A stretch of DNA of 35,596 nt from Eubacteriaceae bacterium (GTDB lineage Bacteria; Bacillota; Clostridia; Eubacteriales; Anaerofustaceae): the NCBI GenBank assembly GCA_017551505.1, contig JAFZLL010000013.1, forward strand, positions 1 to 35,596, written 5' to 3'. The position numbers were made by a program, and so were the translations under genes. The notes beneath the pieces are model-generated. The model was not told the DNA's origin, did no database searches, and worked only from the letters and a program-made list of their open reading frames with translations. Shown here piece by piece: positions 1 through 7,540 of the stretch (position 1 is the stretch's first letter; every line of letters starts with the position of its first letter).

Positions 1-165
1 AGTCAGACATGCCATGTGTGCGGTAATACCGACAGTGAGTTAAAGGATCTGAAGATCCGTCACTGGGTATGTCCTGTCTGCGGGACCTCGCACGACCGTG
101 ACATAAATGCCGCAATGAACATACTTCAGGAAGGACTCAGAGAGTACATGAGGGATACGGCATAG
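1..165 (+). CDS. tnpB: RNA-guided endonuclease TnpB, C-terminal fragment (cut by window edge)
   Basis: Frame 1 is open from the first base and ends with TAG at 163-165, giving the last 54 residues of a TnpB (IS200/IS605 or IS607 accessory) protein. Visible are a zinc ribbon made of two CxxC pairs (CHVCG and CPVCG) and the closing RuvC-III motif [10 protein letters not shown], whose Asp is a catalytic residue in the family. TnpB is an RNA-guided DNA nuclease that helps retain its transposon. The 3' side carries the right-end hairpin expected of such an element. No TnpA transposase is visible; the rest lies outside the window, so completeness cannot be judged. The family assignment is secure. 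Confidence 0.9.
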   Translation, partial: SQTCHVCGNTDSELKDLKIRHWVCPVCGTSHDRDINAAMNILQEGLREYMRDTA

Positions 166-323
166 GCATGTAATACAGCATACCATCACGATAGGGCAGG
201 AACTGTCCGAATCCATAACGCCTGTGGAGCCGGCGGCCACTGTGTACGGCGATACGTCTCCGTATGTAAGCTGCAGCGTTGAAGCAGGAATCCCCCACTT
301 CTCTAAGTGGCGGGAGTGTTCAA
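150..323 (+). ncRNA. Candidate omega (reRNA) scaffold and right end of the TnpB element
   Basis: In TnpB elements the guide RNA scaffold is made from the 3' end of tnpB and the following right end. Here 166-290 has no ORF of its own and is followed by a terminal hairpin: CCC-CCACTT at 292-300, a 4-base loop, and AAGTGG-C-GGG at 305-314 with one bulged C. It ends in GAGTGTTCAA at 314-323, resembling the TCAA-type right tip of IS605-family elements. If the tip is at 323, the guide would be read from the flanking bases starting at 324. The 5' limit is a guess. The hairpin is seen; the guide RNA role is inferred from the family. Confidence 0.55.
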
Positions 324-490
324 TTCATAAAGAACGTTTGTCCCGCACGACTGGTAAGAAATGTTCAGTTTTTGCGGAAAAACCGCGTGATCAATAGCAG
401 AAAGATGACGGTAAGGTACATAGTCGGTATTGCGGTGTAAGGAGCCGATCAAGGAGAAAGCCAAATTGAAGACCGGTATTGAACGCAAAA

Positions 491-530
491 ACACACGCGT
501 GCGTTTTCTGTGCGTTCGCGTGTGTTTTAA
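491..530. terminator. Bidirectional terminator-like hairpin
   Basis: The arms ACACACGCG (491-499) and CGCGTGTGT (517-525) are perfectly complementary. TTTT follows on the + strand and TTTTT on the - strand. It would end the leftward AbiE transcript and insulate it from the TnpB element. Between the element tip (323) and this hairpin I see no gene. Confidence 0.65.
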
Positions 531-584
531 CTATCGTATTATTTCTCGTGTCGCTCTTTGAGGTGCCATTTCCGGCTGAGAAGA

Positions 585-1419
585 CTATTGGATTGCTTCT
601 GCAAATGCTTCAGACAAAAACATCTTGATCACGCTCAACACGGTTGAGAATTCTTCGGTCTCCGTATCAATTTTCTTTGAAAACGCTTTCCATTTTTTCT
701 GCATCCCTTCGTCGTCACCAAATGCCATGACCTGCTCAAACTGTTCCATGGTAAAATGGTGATCGCGGTTTGCAAACGTCTTTCGCATTGCTTCTGCAAG
801 CAACGCGTTGTCGAACTCAAAATGGTTCCCCAGATAGTAAAGGTCATAATAATCCTTCATCCGGCTGGAGAATTCCATGAGGCTCAGAATTGCGTCCAGC
901 TTTTCAGCAACCGTTGTCTCAAGCGAGTACGTATTAATCGTCGGAGCTTTGAAATCCGGCAATTGCGTGGGGATCGTTCGCTTTTCCTGTTTGGGAATAA
1001 TCACATCTCCAACACCGAAGTCGATACTGAACGGCGTACGGGTGTTTTTGATCCTCGCAACCATAGATGCACCGATCCCGGCATATTTCTTTGCTATGGC
1101 TATCGGTGCAATGCTTTTAATCTCAAAGGACACAAAATCATTGCCCGTATCTATCGCAATGATCTCCTCAAGAACAGCACGCAGTTGCTCCGGCGTATTT
1201 GGCAACTGACGCAGCAGAAAATCCACGACTATCAAAGTTCGTGAGCGTGTATAAGAACAAACCACCCTTTAAGACGAGATTGTCTGCATATCGTGATTTT
1301 TCAACACGTCGTAGGAACTCTTCCTGGCAAAAAAGCTGCATGCACAACTGATAGCTCCTACCGCTTTCAGCAGCCTTGTTTTTCAGTCTCGCTAAAACCG
1401 ATGCGCCAATGTCAGCCAT
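585..1419 (-). pseudogene. abiEii: AbiEii-type nucleotidyltransferase toxin, frameshifted
   Basis: Two minus-strand frames together make one AbiEii/AbiGii toxin (type IV TA, MNT-like nucleotidyltransferase). Residues 1-65 (1419 down to 1225) carry the conserved N-terminal block with DNLVLKGG and LTNFDSR. The rest (1223 down to 585) resumes one frame over with VDFLLRQLP, then TVAEKLDAIL and RMKDYYDLYYLG, both typical of the family. The break is at 1224. Family members read DSRATxDxDFLL here, so the ATxDx block holding the first catalytic Asp is missing, consistent with a net loss of about 14 bases. The toxin is therefore predicted to be catalytically dead and truncated. It overlaps the antitoxin gene by 8 bases, as is usual for abiE pairs. 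A sequencing or assembly error is the main alternative, although a single-base error would not restore the missing motif. Confidence 0.85.
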
Positions 1420-2017
1420 TCAGTATTACCTCCATCAAATCCATGACCCGTTTATAAAGGCCAAGTTCTTTTGCGTACTTTGAAAGATTGCAAAGGTTTT
1501 TCTTATCATCCACAGCATAGGCGTTGATCGCTTTTCCAAATGTCTCGCTGTCCAGTCTTGTACGATACTTAAAACAATCACAAATCGTGCGTTCGCGATC
1601 ATAAATTGCAAGTTCTGTCCCGTCAAACGATGCTGCGGCCTTGCCGATTTCATGCAGTTCGTTTTGAATATAATATGTCTTGAGCGGGACGACATCAATC
1701 TTCAATTTGGCCAGAGAGATCGATCTTGGAACCGCAATACTCCACTTCCGTGGAGCAAAATCACTGTAGCCATAGAAGAACAGTGCGGATTCCATGCATA
1801 CGATACCCTCCGGAAGAAGCGCGCGAAGGTACTGCGCTTCCGAAAGAGAATCATCATCGGTAAGCTGATAGAATCCCTGTCGTATACGCTTCAAATCCCC
1901 GTTTTTGCATGATTCTCCGAGTGAAATCTGGTTGATACCCGCTGTCACAAAGTCAGCGGTCCTTGCGATTCCCCCACATTGAATCAGTACTCTTTTAATC
2001 TGCTCAAGCTTTTCCAT
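1412..2017 (-). CDS. abiEi: AbiEi-type antitoxin / winged-helix repressor
   Basis: This 201-residue protein resembles AbiEi antitoxins: an N-terminal winged-helix half (KRVLIQCGGIARTADF, then LKRIRQGFYQL, typical of AbiEi_4) followed by a C-terminal domain with YDRERTICDCFKYR near residue 145. AbiEi represses its own operon and neutralises the nucleotidyltransferase toxin encoded just downstream; the 3' end overlaps the toxin start by 8 bases. I chose ATG at 2017 because GAGGAA lies a suitable distance upstream; the in-frame ATG at 2038 has no such site. The antitoxin looks intact although the toxin is broken, the direction of decay expected since loss of the antitoxin first would be harmful. 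Confidence 0.88.
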   Translation of the reverse strand: MEKLEQIKRVLIQCGGIARTADFVTAGINQISLGESCKNGDLKRIRQGFYQLTDDDSLSEAQYLRALLPEGIVCMESALFFYGYSDFAPRKWSIAVPRSISLAKLKIDVVPLKTYYIQNELHEIGKAAASFDGTELAIYDRERTICDCFKYRTRLDSETFGKAINAYAVDDKKNLCNLSKYAKELGLYKRVMDLMEVILNG

Positions 2018-2349
2018 CTTGATAATTTCCTCATACAAAATTCAGAATCTGACTGCCATTATTATGCCACAATCACAGCGATTGTTCAATAATATTCTCA
2101 TACAGTCTTCTAATTATGTATGATTTTTATGTTTTGCGGTCTGATCATTCCCAATTTCAAGAAGAAGGCCCAGTGGTTTTGTGAACCAACGATTGACCGG
2201 TTCGTATGGTTCCTCTGTCTTGAAGAAAGTGATATTTGAATCAGGAGAAGCGTATTGAAAAGTTTCCCTCTATAAAGGTTCAAATCCAGTGAATTTCTCG
2301 TTATTAGATCGACAAGATATGTACATCAGAGATTTGAACATTACAATTA
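2018..2349. other. Intergenic stretch with no recognised gene
   Basis: AT-rich spacer between the divergently oriented AbiE pair and the phosphate transport operon. I see no convincing ORF, RNA gene or repeat. It must hold the abiE promoter, but no clear -35/-10 pair stood out for that strand. Confidence 0.5.
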
Positions 2350-2378
2350 TTGATTTTTTGATGCAATTCCTTTATAAT
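2350..2378 (+). promoter_or_regulatory. Sigma-A-type promoter of the pit operon
   Basis: TTGATT at 2350-2355, a 17-base spacer and TATAAT at 2373-2378. A start near 2385 gives a leader of about 118 bases before the pit start codon. Confidence 0.65.
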
Positions 2379-2502
2379 CGACAGGAATATTAACGATTAT
2401 GTAACGAAAATCATGGAGCATGTGATGCTTCCTTTAAAAATATATAAATAAATACTATCGATTGAGAAACAGCCGGCTTCCCGGTAAAGGTGAAAATTAT
2501 AG

Positions 2503-3552
2503 ATGACACTGACATTTTCGGAATTTCTCACTGACATGCTCGAAAGTCTGCCTTTCCTGATCACATCTCTGCTGACGATAGCAGTCATTTTGGTCAACGG
2601 ATGGACTGACGCCCCCAATGCGATAGCGACCTGCGTTTCCACCAGGGCACTGACTCCGGAAGGCGCTATCATCATGGCGGCAATAATGAATTTTCTCGGA
2701 TGCTACGTATTTACGCTGATCAATTCATCGGTCGTCACCACCATATCAAATATGGTAGACTTCGGAAACGACAGCAAATCCGCTCTTATCGCACTTTGCG
2801 CCGCATTGGTCGGAATCGTTGTATGGGCGACTGCCGCCTGGTATTTCGGAATTCCTACAAGTGAGACCCACGCGCTTATCGCCGGGCTCTCCGGAGCAGC
2901 TATCGCATTAGGCGGGGCAAGCGGGATCAATCTCGACACGTGGATGCTCAATATCTACGGCCTTGTACTTTCAACTATACTAGGTTTCGGGCTCGGATGG
3001 CTCATAAGCAAGATCACTGTTCTCATTGCTTCTCAGTTCGAAAGAAAGCAGACGACAAGATTCTTCAAAATGGCTCAGATCGCCGGTGCCGCTTCCATGG
3101 CTTTCATGCACGGAGCCCAGGACGGCCAGTCGTTCATGGCCATATTTATGCTGGGCATGTTCATCGCAAGAGGATCGACTGTAAACAGTTTCGTTATTCC
3201 CGTGTGGATGATGATCCTGTGCTCTATCGTAATGGCTTTGGGAACATCCATCGGGGGATACAGGATCATAAAACAGGTCGGCATGAATATGGCAAGACTG
3301 GAGACCTATCAAGGTTTTGCAGCTGATACTGCCGCAACGCTGTGCCTGTTCGTATCCAGCCTGCTCGGGATGTCCGTTTCCACCACCCAGACCAAGACCA
3401 CGGCCATCATGGGCGTAGGAGCGGCAAAAAGGATGAGGAGCGTGGACTGGACCATCGTCAAGGAAATGGTGTTTACCTGGATATGCACCTTCCCCGGCTG
3501 CGGGCTTGTCGGGTTCCTTATGGCTAAACTGTTCATAGTGATATTTAAGTAG
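2503..3552 (+). CDS. pit: Inorganic phosphate transporter, PiT family
   Basis: A 349-residue polytopic membrane protein. Near residue 30 is NGWTDAPNAIAT, the first PiT signature (GxNDxxNA-like). Near residue 205 is the inverted-repeat counterpart with FMHGAQDGQSFM. The PiT family moves metal-phosphate with protons or sodium at low affinity. The start is supported by AAAGGTGA upstream. The DUF47 gene follows after 16 bases, the standard pit partner arrangement, and both end at the terminator near 4195. Length and motifs are ordinary for the bacterial family. Confidence 0.93.
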   Translation: MTLTFSEFLTDMLESLPFLITSLLTIAVILVNGWTDAPNAIATCVSTRALTPEGAIIMAAIMNFLGCYVFTLINSSVVTTISNMVDFGNDSKSALIALCAALVGIVVWATAAWYFGIPTSETHALIAGLSGAAIALGGASGINLDTWMLNIYGLVLSTILGFGLGWLISKITVLIASQFERKQTTRFFKMAQIAGAASMAFMHGAQDGQSFMAIFMLGMFIARGSTVNSFVIPVWMMILCSIVMALGTSIGGYRIIKQVGMNMARLETYQGFAADTAATLCLFVSSLLGMSVSTTQTKTTAIMGVGAAKRMRSVDWTIVKEMVFTWICTFPGCGLVGFLMAKLFIVIFK

Positions 3553-3568
3553 TTTTTACGGAGGAAAC

Positions 3569-4183
3569 ATGAAGAACAATTATTTCCAGATGATTCTGGA
3601 GCAGGCTGAATTCTGCAAGCAGGCGGCCGTAGCGTTCAACGCTTATATCTCTGATTTTGATCCCGAAAAGCTTAGGGATCAGACAAAGGAAATGCATGAA
3701 ATCGAGCATTCCGCCGATATGGCGACACACGAGATATCATTGAAGCTCGATAAGGAATTCATCGCTCCCATTGACAGAGAGGACATATTGTCTCTGACCC
3801 AGTGCATCGACGATGTGATCGATACGATAGAAGATGTGTTCACCAAGCTTTATATCTATAACGTTACTAAACTCAGAAAAGAGATACTCGAATACGGAAA
3901 ACTGATCATAGACGGAACTTCCAAGCTTTGCGAGATCTGCGAGGAATTCGAGAACTTCAAAAAATCAAACACACTCGATAAGCTCGCCGTCGAATTGAAT
4001 ACTATCGAGGAAGACGGCGACAGGATATACTTCCTGGGCATCAGGAGATTATTCACGCAAAGCGATGTTACCCTTGAAGAACAGTTAAAGTGGAAGAGCA
4101 TAATCGAAGCTCTGGACAACTGCCTTGACTGCTGCGAGCAGGCTTCCGACATGATGCAGCGCATAATACTGAAGAATACCTGA
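3569..4183 (+). CDS. DUF47 family (PhoU-like) phosphate transport accessory protein
   Basis: 204 residues, mostly helical and acidic, with the family pattern of an N-terminal Glu/His-rich helix (EMHEIEHSADMATHEI, about 46-61) and DREDILSLTQCIDDVIDTIED (about 74-94). These match the metal-binding helices of PhoU/DUF47 proteins. Such proteins are cytoplasmic partners of PiT transporters and are thought to regulate uptake. GGAGGAAAC precedes the ATG, and the gene is cotranscribed with pit. Confidence 0.92.
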   Translation: MKNNYFQMILEQAEFCKQAAVAFNAYISDFDPEKLRDQTKEMHEIEHSADMATHEISLKLDKEFIAPIDREDILSLTQCIDDVIDTIEDVFTKLYIYNVTKLRKEILEYGKLIIDGTSKLCEICEEFENFKKSNTLDKLAVELNTIEEDGDRIYFLGIRRLFTQSDVTLEEQLKWKSIIEALDNCLDCCEQASDMMQRIILKNT

Positions 4184-4194
4184 TAAGATCCGTC

Positions 4195-4219
4195 ACCGCC
4201 CTTAAGGGCGGTTTTTTTT
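4195..4219 (+). terminator. Terminator of the pit operon
   Basis: Hairpin ACCGCCC-TTAA-GGGCGGT followed by a run of eight T. Confidence 0.9.
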
Positions 4220-4221
4220 AT

Positions 4222-4247
4222 AAAAAAAATCGGCTTTGTCAGCCGAT
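4222..4247 (-). terminator. Terminator of the tRNA-Leu gene
   Basis: On the minus strand ATCGGCT-GACAA-AGCCGAT is followed by a run of eight T, 11 bases past the CCA end of the tRNA. It lies back to back with the pit terminator. Confidence 0.88.
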
Positions 4248-4257
4248 GGTTCTTTGA

Positions 4258-4343
4258 TGGTGCGAGAGACGGGACTTGAACCCGTATGTCCTAAGGGCAC
4301 ACGCCCCTCAAACGTGCCTGTCTGCCAATTCCAGCACTCTCGC
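4258..4343 (-). tRNA. tRNA-Leu (anticodon GAG)
   Basis: The minus strand folds into a class II tRNA. Acceptor GCGAGAG pairs with CTCTCGC; the discriminator is A and CCA is encoded (4258-4260). The T arm is ACGGG-TTCAAGT-CCCGT. The anticodon stem CACGT/GCGTG encloses the loop TTGAGGG, so the anticodon is GAG, reading CUC/CUU Leu codons. The long variable arm (TGCCCTTAGGACA) is expected for tRNA-Leu. Confidence 0.95.
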
Positions 4344-4355
4344 GATTGCCATGTT

Positions 4356-4384
4356 ATTATACAGCCCTGATAAATGAATTACAA
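4356..4384 (-). promoter_or_regulatory. Promoter of tRNA-Leu
   Basis: On the minus strand TTGTAA (4384-4379), a 17-base spacer, then TATAAT (4361-4356), 12 bases before the mature 5' end. Confidence 0.65.
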
Positions 4385-4507
4385 TAATTACTTTTATTTT
4401 TTTCTTCAATATCGAACAGAGGCGTGCTGCCGCCATCCGGACAGGACCGTACTTCATGGGGTCCAAGTATCCAAGCTGCCGGTTTTTTAATTCCGTTCAC
4501 TGTCTTA

Positions 4508-4536
4508 TTGCTTTCGCTGCATTATGATGATATAGT
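4508..4536 (+). promoter_or_regulatory. Candidate promoter of the first URO-D-like gene
   Basis: TTGCTT (4508-4513), 17 bases, TATAGT (4531-4536), leaving a leader of about 50 bases before the ATG at 4594. Confidence 0.5.
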
Positions 4537-4593
4537 TTTTATGGATATACGTTCAATAAATAATTCAATTATTTGCAGCAACAGGAGGAAAGA

Positions 4594-5586
4594 ATGGCTA
4601 TCACAGCAAAAGAAAACTATCTGCGCATGCTCAAGGGAGAAATACCCGATCATGTACCGTCCAATGCCTTTGAGGATATGAACGGGCGTTTCAATGAAGA
4701 ACTGCTGACCCCTGCTTCAGCACCGGACGGACCAATCGTCACAAAACTGGGCGTTACATATGTGGGAAGCGCCGAACTCAATAACGGAGCCATGCCTGCT
4801 CCAGGCAAGAACCTTCTCGGGGAGGATATCTCCAACTGGAGAGACGTGATCCATATACCGGACATGAGCGGTTTCGACTGGGAAAAGTATTATACCGATA
4901 AGATCAAGGATATCGACCGTACGACCAAATGCCTGACGGTCGGAGGCGGCGACTATTTCCTCACCCTCGTATCATTTATGGGTTTTGAGAACCTGCTGCT
5001 CAATATGTACGAAAATCCCGATGAGATAATGGAGATGCTGGAATACGTGTCACAGTATTACATGCTCGTCCTGAAGCAGTCAGTATATTATGTCAAACCC
5101 GATATCATCTCCATCATGGACGACGATGCGGGAGATAAGGCGCCTTTCTTCAGCGCCGAGATGTATAAGAAATTCTTCAAACCCTATCATAAGAAGCACA
5201 CCGATATCGCCAAGGAGATCGGAGCTCCTGTTGCCCGCCATGACTGCGGTCTTTGCGAGTGCTTTATTCCGGACTGGGTAGATATCGGGATCAATTCCTG
5301 GAACCCCGCACAGGTACAGAACGACCTGGTAGGCATCAAAAAACGTTTCGGCAATAAAATAGCCATCGCCGGAGGCTGGGATAACGGCAAATACGACAGA
5401 TTTACCGATATGGATGAATACCGCGCGGCTTTGGAGAATTATGTCGATACGTTTGCTCCCGGCGGAGGGTTCGTTTATTCCGCCATGACGGGCTTCACCA
5501 ACCAGGACGAATTCACGCAGCAGCGCAGGGATATGATAAAGGACGTTTACTTCAACTACGCCTATAACTGGTATAAAACACACTGA
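4594..5586 (+). CDS. Uroporphyrinogen decarboxylase (URO-D) / MtaA-like methyltransferase family protein
   Basis: A 330-residue TIM-barrel protein of the URO-D superfamily. Family features include the opening helix with KENYLRMLKGEIPDHVP, the ISIMDDDAGDKAPFFSAEMYKKFFKPYHKK stretch in mid-protein (in pieces: MDDDAGDKAPF, then FFKPYHKK), and HDCGLCECFIPDWVDIGINS around residue 215, comparable to the H-x-C zinc motif of MtaA-type corrinoid methyltransferases. True HemE is unlikely: no other haem genes are nearby and the HemE N-terminal PVW-R motif is absent. The likely role is a methyltransferase or demethylase acting with a corrinoid protein encoded elsewhere; the substrate is unknown. ATG 4594 is chosen over 4573 because AGGAGGAAAG sits directly before it. 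It is monocistronic, with a palindrome downstream. Confidence 0.82.
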   Translation: MAITAKENYLRMLKGEIPDHVPSNAFEDMNGRFNEELLTPASAPDGPIVTKLGVTYVGSAELNNGAMPAPGKNLLGEDISNWRDVIHIPDMSGFDWEKYYTDKIKDIDRTTKCLTVGGGDYFLTLVSFMGFENLLLNMYENPDEIMEMLEYVSQYYMLVLKQSVYYVKPDIISIMDDDAGDKAPFFSAEMYKKFFKPYHKKHTDIAKEIGAPVARHDCGLCECFIPDWVDIGINSWNPAQVQNDLVGIKKRFGNKIAIAGGWDNGKYDRFTDMDEYRAALENYVDTFAPGGGFVYSAMTGFTNQDEFTQQRRDMIKDVYFNYAYNWYKTH

Positions 5587-5636
5587 TCCGGGCCAACGGA
5601 TCCAGGTGAGCCTTATCGCACAACAAACAAACTGAT

Positions 5637-5666
5637 GGAACCGGACTGCGGCCGCAGTCCGGTTCT
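5637..5666 (+). terminator. Perfect palindrome, probable terminator of the URO-D-like gene
   Basis: 5639-5664 is a perfect 26-base palindrome (arm AACCGGACTGCGG), extended by a G-C and a G-T pair. The following TTCTTCTGTCTT is only moderately T-rich, so termination strength is uncertain. Confidence 0.6.
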
Positions 5667-5735
5667 TCTGTCTTGTGATTCTCAGCTTCGGCGGATTTTC
5701 CGCATCTCTTCGTGGAATGAAAAGCTTAAGAAACA

Positions 5736-5764
5736 TTGATTTGCTTTGCCGTTTTATTTATAAT
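5736..5764 (+). promoter_or_regulatory. Promoter of the SecD-like gene
   Basis: TTGATT (5736-5741), 17 bases, TATAAT (5759-5764); the ATG is at 5798 after AAGAGG. Confidence 0.7.
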
Positions 5765-5797
5765 ATCATGAAGTAAATTCTGCTTAAGAGGTTATAT

Positions 5798-7057
5798 ATG
5801 AGCAAAAAGGGGAACGCCGCCAAACTGATCGTTTCCACGGCTGTAATCATCATCATTTCATTGATCTTTGCACTGGGATTGCCTGTAAGCAAGGCATTCG
5901 GTGTTTACGACATTCTTCCGATAAGGGAGCTTTTCAAATATGACGTCGACATAAAAGGAGGCACGTATTCGTTCCTCGAAGTGTCATCAGATGTTCCAGA
6001 AGGCACCACAAAAGAAGAGCTGCTTTCCTCATCGGTAAAGGTCTTCAAAGACCGTATAGCCGCTTTAGGCATTTATGATCCCAAAGTCGAAGTCAGTGAG
6101 GATGACACGATCAAGATTTCACTCCCCTATTTCGAAGACCTTGATGACATCCTGGACAAGCTTATGAAAAGGTGCGAATTGACTTTCGAGGACAGTAAGG
6201 GAAATGTCTATCTTACAGGCGATCATGTGGAGAGCGCCACTTATGCTACCTATACAGATCAATATGGAGTCTCTCAGCCGGCAGTAAAGATCACTTTCAC
6301 TGAAGAGGGCAAGAAGCTTTTCACTGAGACCACGACTTCGCTGATCAACAACTATCTGTACATAAAGATGGATGGCGAAGTGATCCGCAGTCCTTTCATA
6401 AATGCAACTATAGATACGGGAATAGCATATATCTCAGGGGTCACCGACAAGCAGGAAGCAATCGAACTGGCATCTGTGATCAGTTCCGGTTCCCTGAACG
6501 CCGACTTTAAAGTCAAAGAAACAGGCAAGATAGAACCCAGCATATCACAGACGGCCGTGGAACTGTGCGGTCTCGGATTGTTCGCCGGCTTGGCCTTAGT
6601 CATCGTCCTGTTATTTTTCCCCATAGGCATTTCCGGATTATTCATAATGTCATTATTCGCATTGTCCATTTTTGCCACCCTGGGAATGATGGGCATAATG
6701 ATCAACATCTTCTCCGTAACAGGAATTGCCTTAGGACTGGCAGTGCTTGCTTTCGGGCTCATCTCGATGCTGAAATCCGTACGCAAGGAAGCATCGATCG
6801 GCAAAAGTGCCATGTCAAGTATACGCAGCGGAATAAAGAAGAGCCGCTCATCTTTCTGGAAAATATGCCTCGGCGCGGCTGTTGTATTATTGACCTTATT
6901 CTTCCTTATCCCCGGTAAAGTCAAATACATACTGCTCAGCGGTGCCGTCAGCTGTGGGGAAGCGTTCCTCGCCTATTACCTCTTCACGATGTTTTATGTC
7001 AAAGCGGTCGGAAGCATCTTTGACGGAAAAGGAATACTTCCAAAAGAACAGGCGTAA
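5798..7057 (+). CDS. SecD-like protein-export membrane protein, divergent
   Basis: 419 residues. Layout matches SecD: one N-terminal TM (about 10-30), then a motif equivalent to SecD's LDLxGGxxLxLEV (here VDIKGGTYSFLEV, about 50-62), a periplasmic P1-type region to about residue 235, and a C-terminal bundle of five TM segments. In SecD the fourth TM carries VDANVLIFERIREE, whose Asp takes part in proton-driven pulling of exported proteins. Here the aligned stretch reads GLAVLAFGLISMLKSVRKEA, so that Asp appears to be missing, and no secF is adjacent. It is thus a SecD relative whose energy coupling may be lost or different. No operon partner; terminators flank it on both sides. Family assignment is firm, function uncertain. 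Confidence 0.78.
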   Translation: MSKKGNAAKLIVSTAVIIIISLIFALGLPVSKAFGVYDILPIRELFKYDVDIKGGTYSFLEVSSDVPEGTTKEELLSSSVKVFKDRIAALGIYDPKVEVSEDDTIKISLPYFEDLDDILDKLMKRCELTFEDSKGNVYLTGDHVESATYATYTDQYGVSQPAVKITFTEEGKKLFTETTTSLINNYLYIKMDGEVIRSPFINATIDTGIAYISGVTDKQEAIELASVISSGSLNADFKVKETGKIEPSISQTAVELCGLGLFAGLALVIVLLFFPIGISGLFIMSLFALSIFATLGMMGIMINIFSVTGIALGLAVLAFGLISMLKSVRKEASIGKSAMSSIRSGIKKSRSSFWKICLGAAVVLLTLFFLIPGKVKYILLSGAVSCGEAFLAYYLFTMFYVKAVGSIFDGKGILPKEQA

Positions 7058-7151
7058 AAAGCGACCTGATATGACTAAGGCTGACATACGATTATCTATC
7101 GGCCGCATGCCGGGCCTTTAAAAGCACATCTCGTGCTTCACAGACATCGAA

Positions 7152-7181
7152 CAGCAGCGAAGCAAGCGCTGCTGTTTTTTT
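7152..7181 (+). terminator. Terminator after the SecD-like gene
   Basis: CAGCAGCG-AAGCAAG-CGCTGCTG hairpin followed by seven T. Confidence 0.85.
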
Positions 7182-7352
7182 ATTTCCGGCTCTTCCTTCT
7201 GCTATGATAAGTCAGCATCCGCGCTCCGCAGACAGTACCGGAGCCATGGCAGATCCGGTCATGAAAGTAACTGCGATCAGGTTGTTGCGCCTCCTCTTTC
7301 TCAGTCGCTTGCAGATGGTACCAAGAATATCAAATTTATGTATGTCTGCTTA
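7182..7352. other. Intergenic stretch, nothing recognised
   Basis: No supportable ORF or RNA gene between the terminator after the SecD-like gene and the purC promoter. Confidence 0.5.
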
Positions 7353-7382
7353 TTGACATGCGGGAACTCCCTGATATATAAT
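7353..7382 (+). promoter_or_regulatory. Promoter of purC
   Basis: Consensus TTGACA (7353-7358), 18-base spacer and TATAAT (7377-7382). Its predicted start near 7389 leaves a leader of about 150 bases. Confidence 0.75.
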
Positions 7383-7388
7383 CCACGC

Positions 7389-7540
7389 GTTAAGGCAAAG
7401 GCGTCTTTGATTTTGCACTCGAAGGCGCCCTTTTCATTTTTTAGGGGAAGGGCGTATCGCATTCATGCATAAATCAAGGCGATCCTGCCGAAGCAGTAAT
7501 TGTTGTATGATATCGGGAATGAATAATCTGGAGGTATTCT
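7389..7540 (+). promoter_or_regulatory. Long purC leader with possible competing stems (unassigned)
   Basis: The roughly 150-base leader contains CAAAG-GCGT-CTTTG at about 7396-7409 and CGCCCTT...AAGGGCG at about 7426-7453, plus a T-rich loop. I do not recognise a purine, PreQ1 or other known riboswitch core and see no PurR-box pair. Regulation of purC through this leader is inferred from its length and inverted repeats only. Confidence 0.3.

Noticed and set aside
5080-5736. 218-codon minus-strand frame opposite the first URO-D-like gene
   Set aside because: Antisense shadow that also runs through the palindrome after the gene; composition is not protein-like.
7389-7540. Guanine/adenine riboswitch in front of purC
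   Set aside because: The conserved purine riboswitch core and paired loops are not present.
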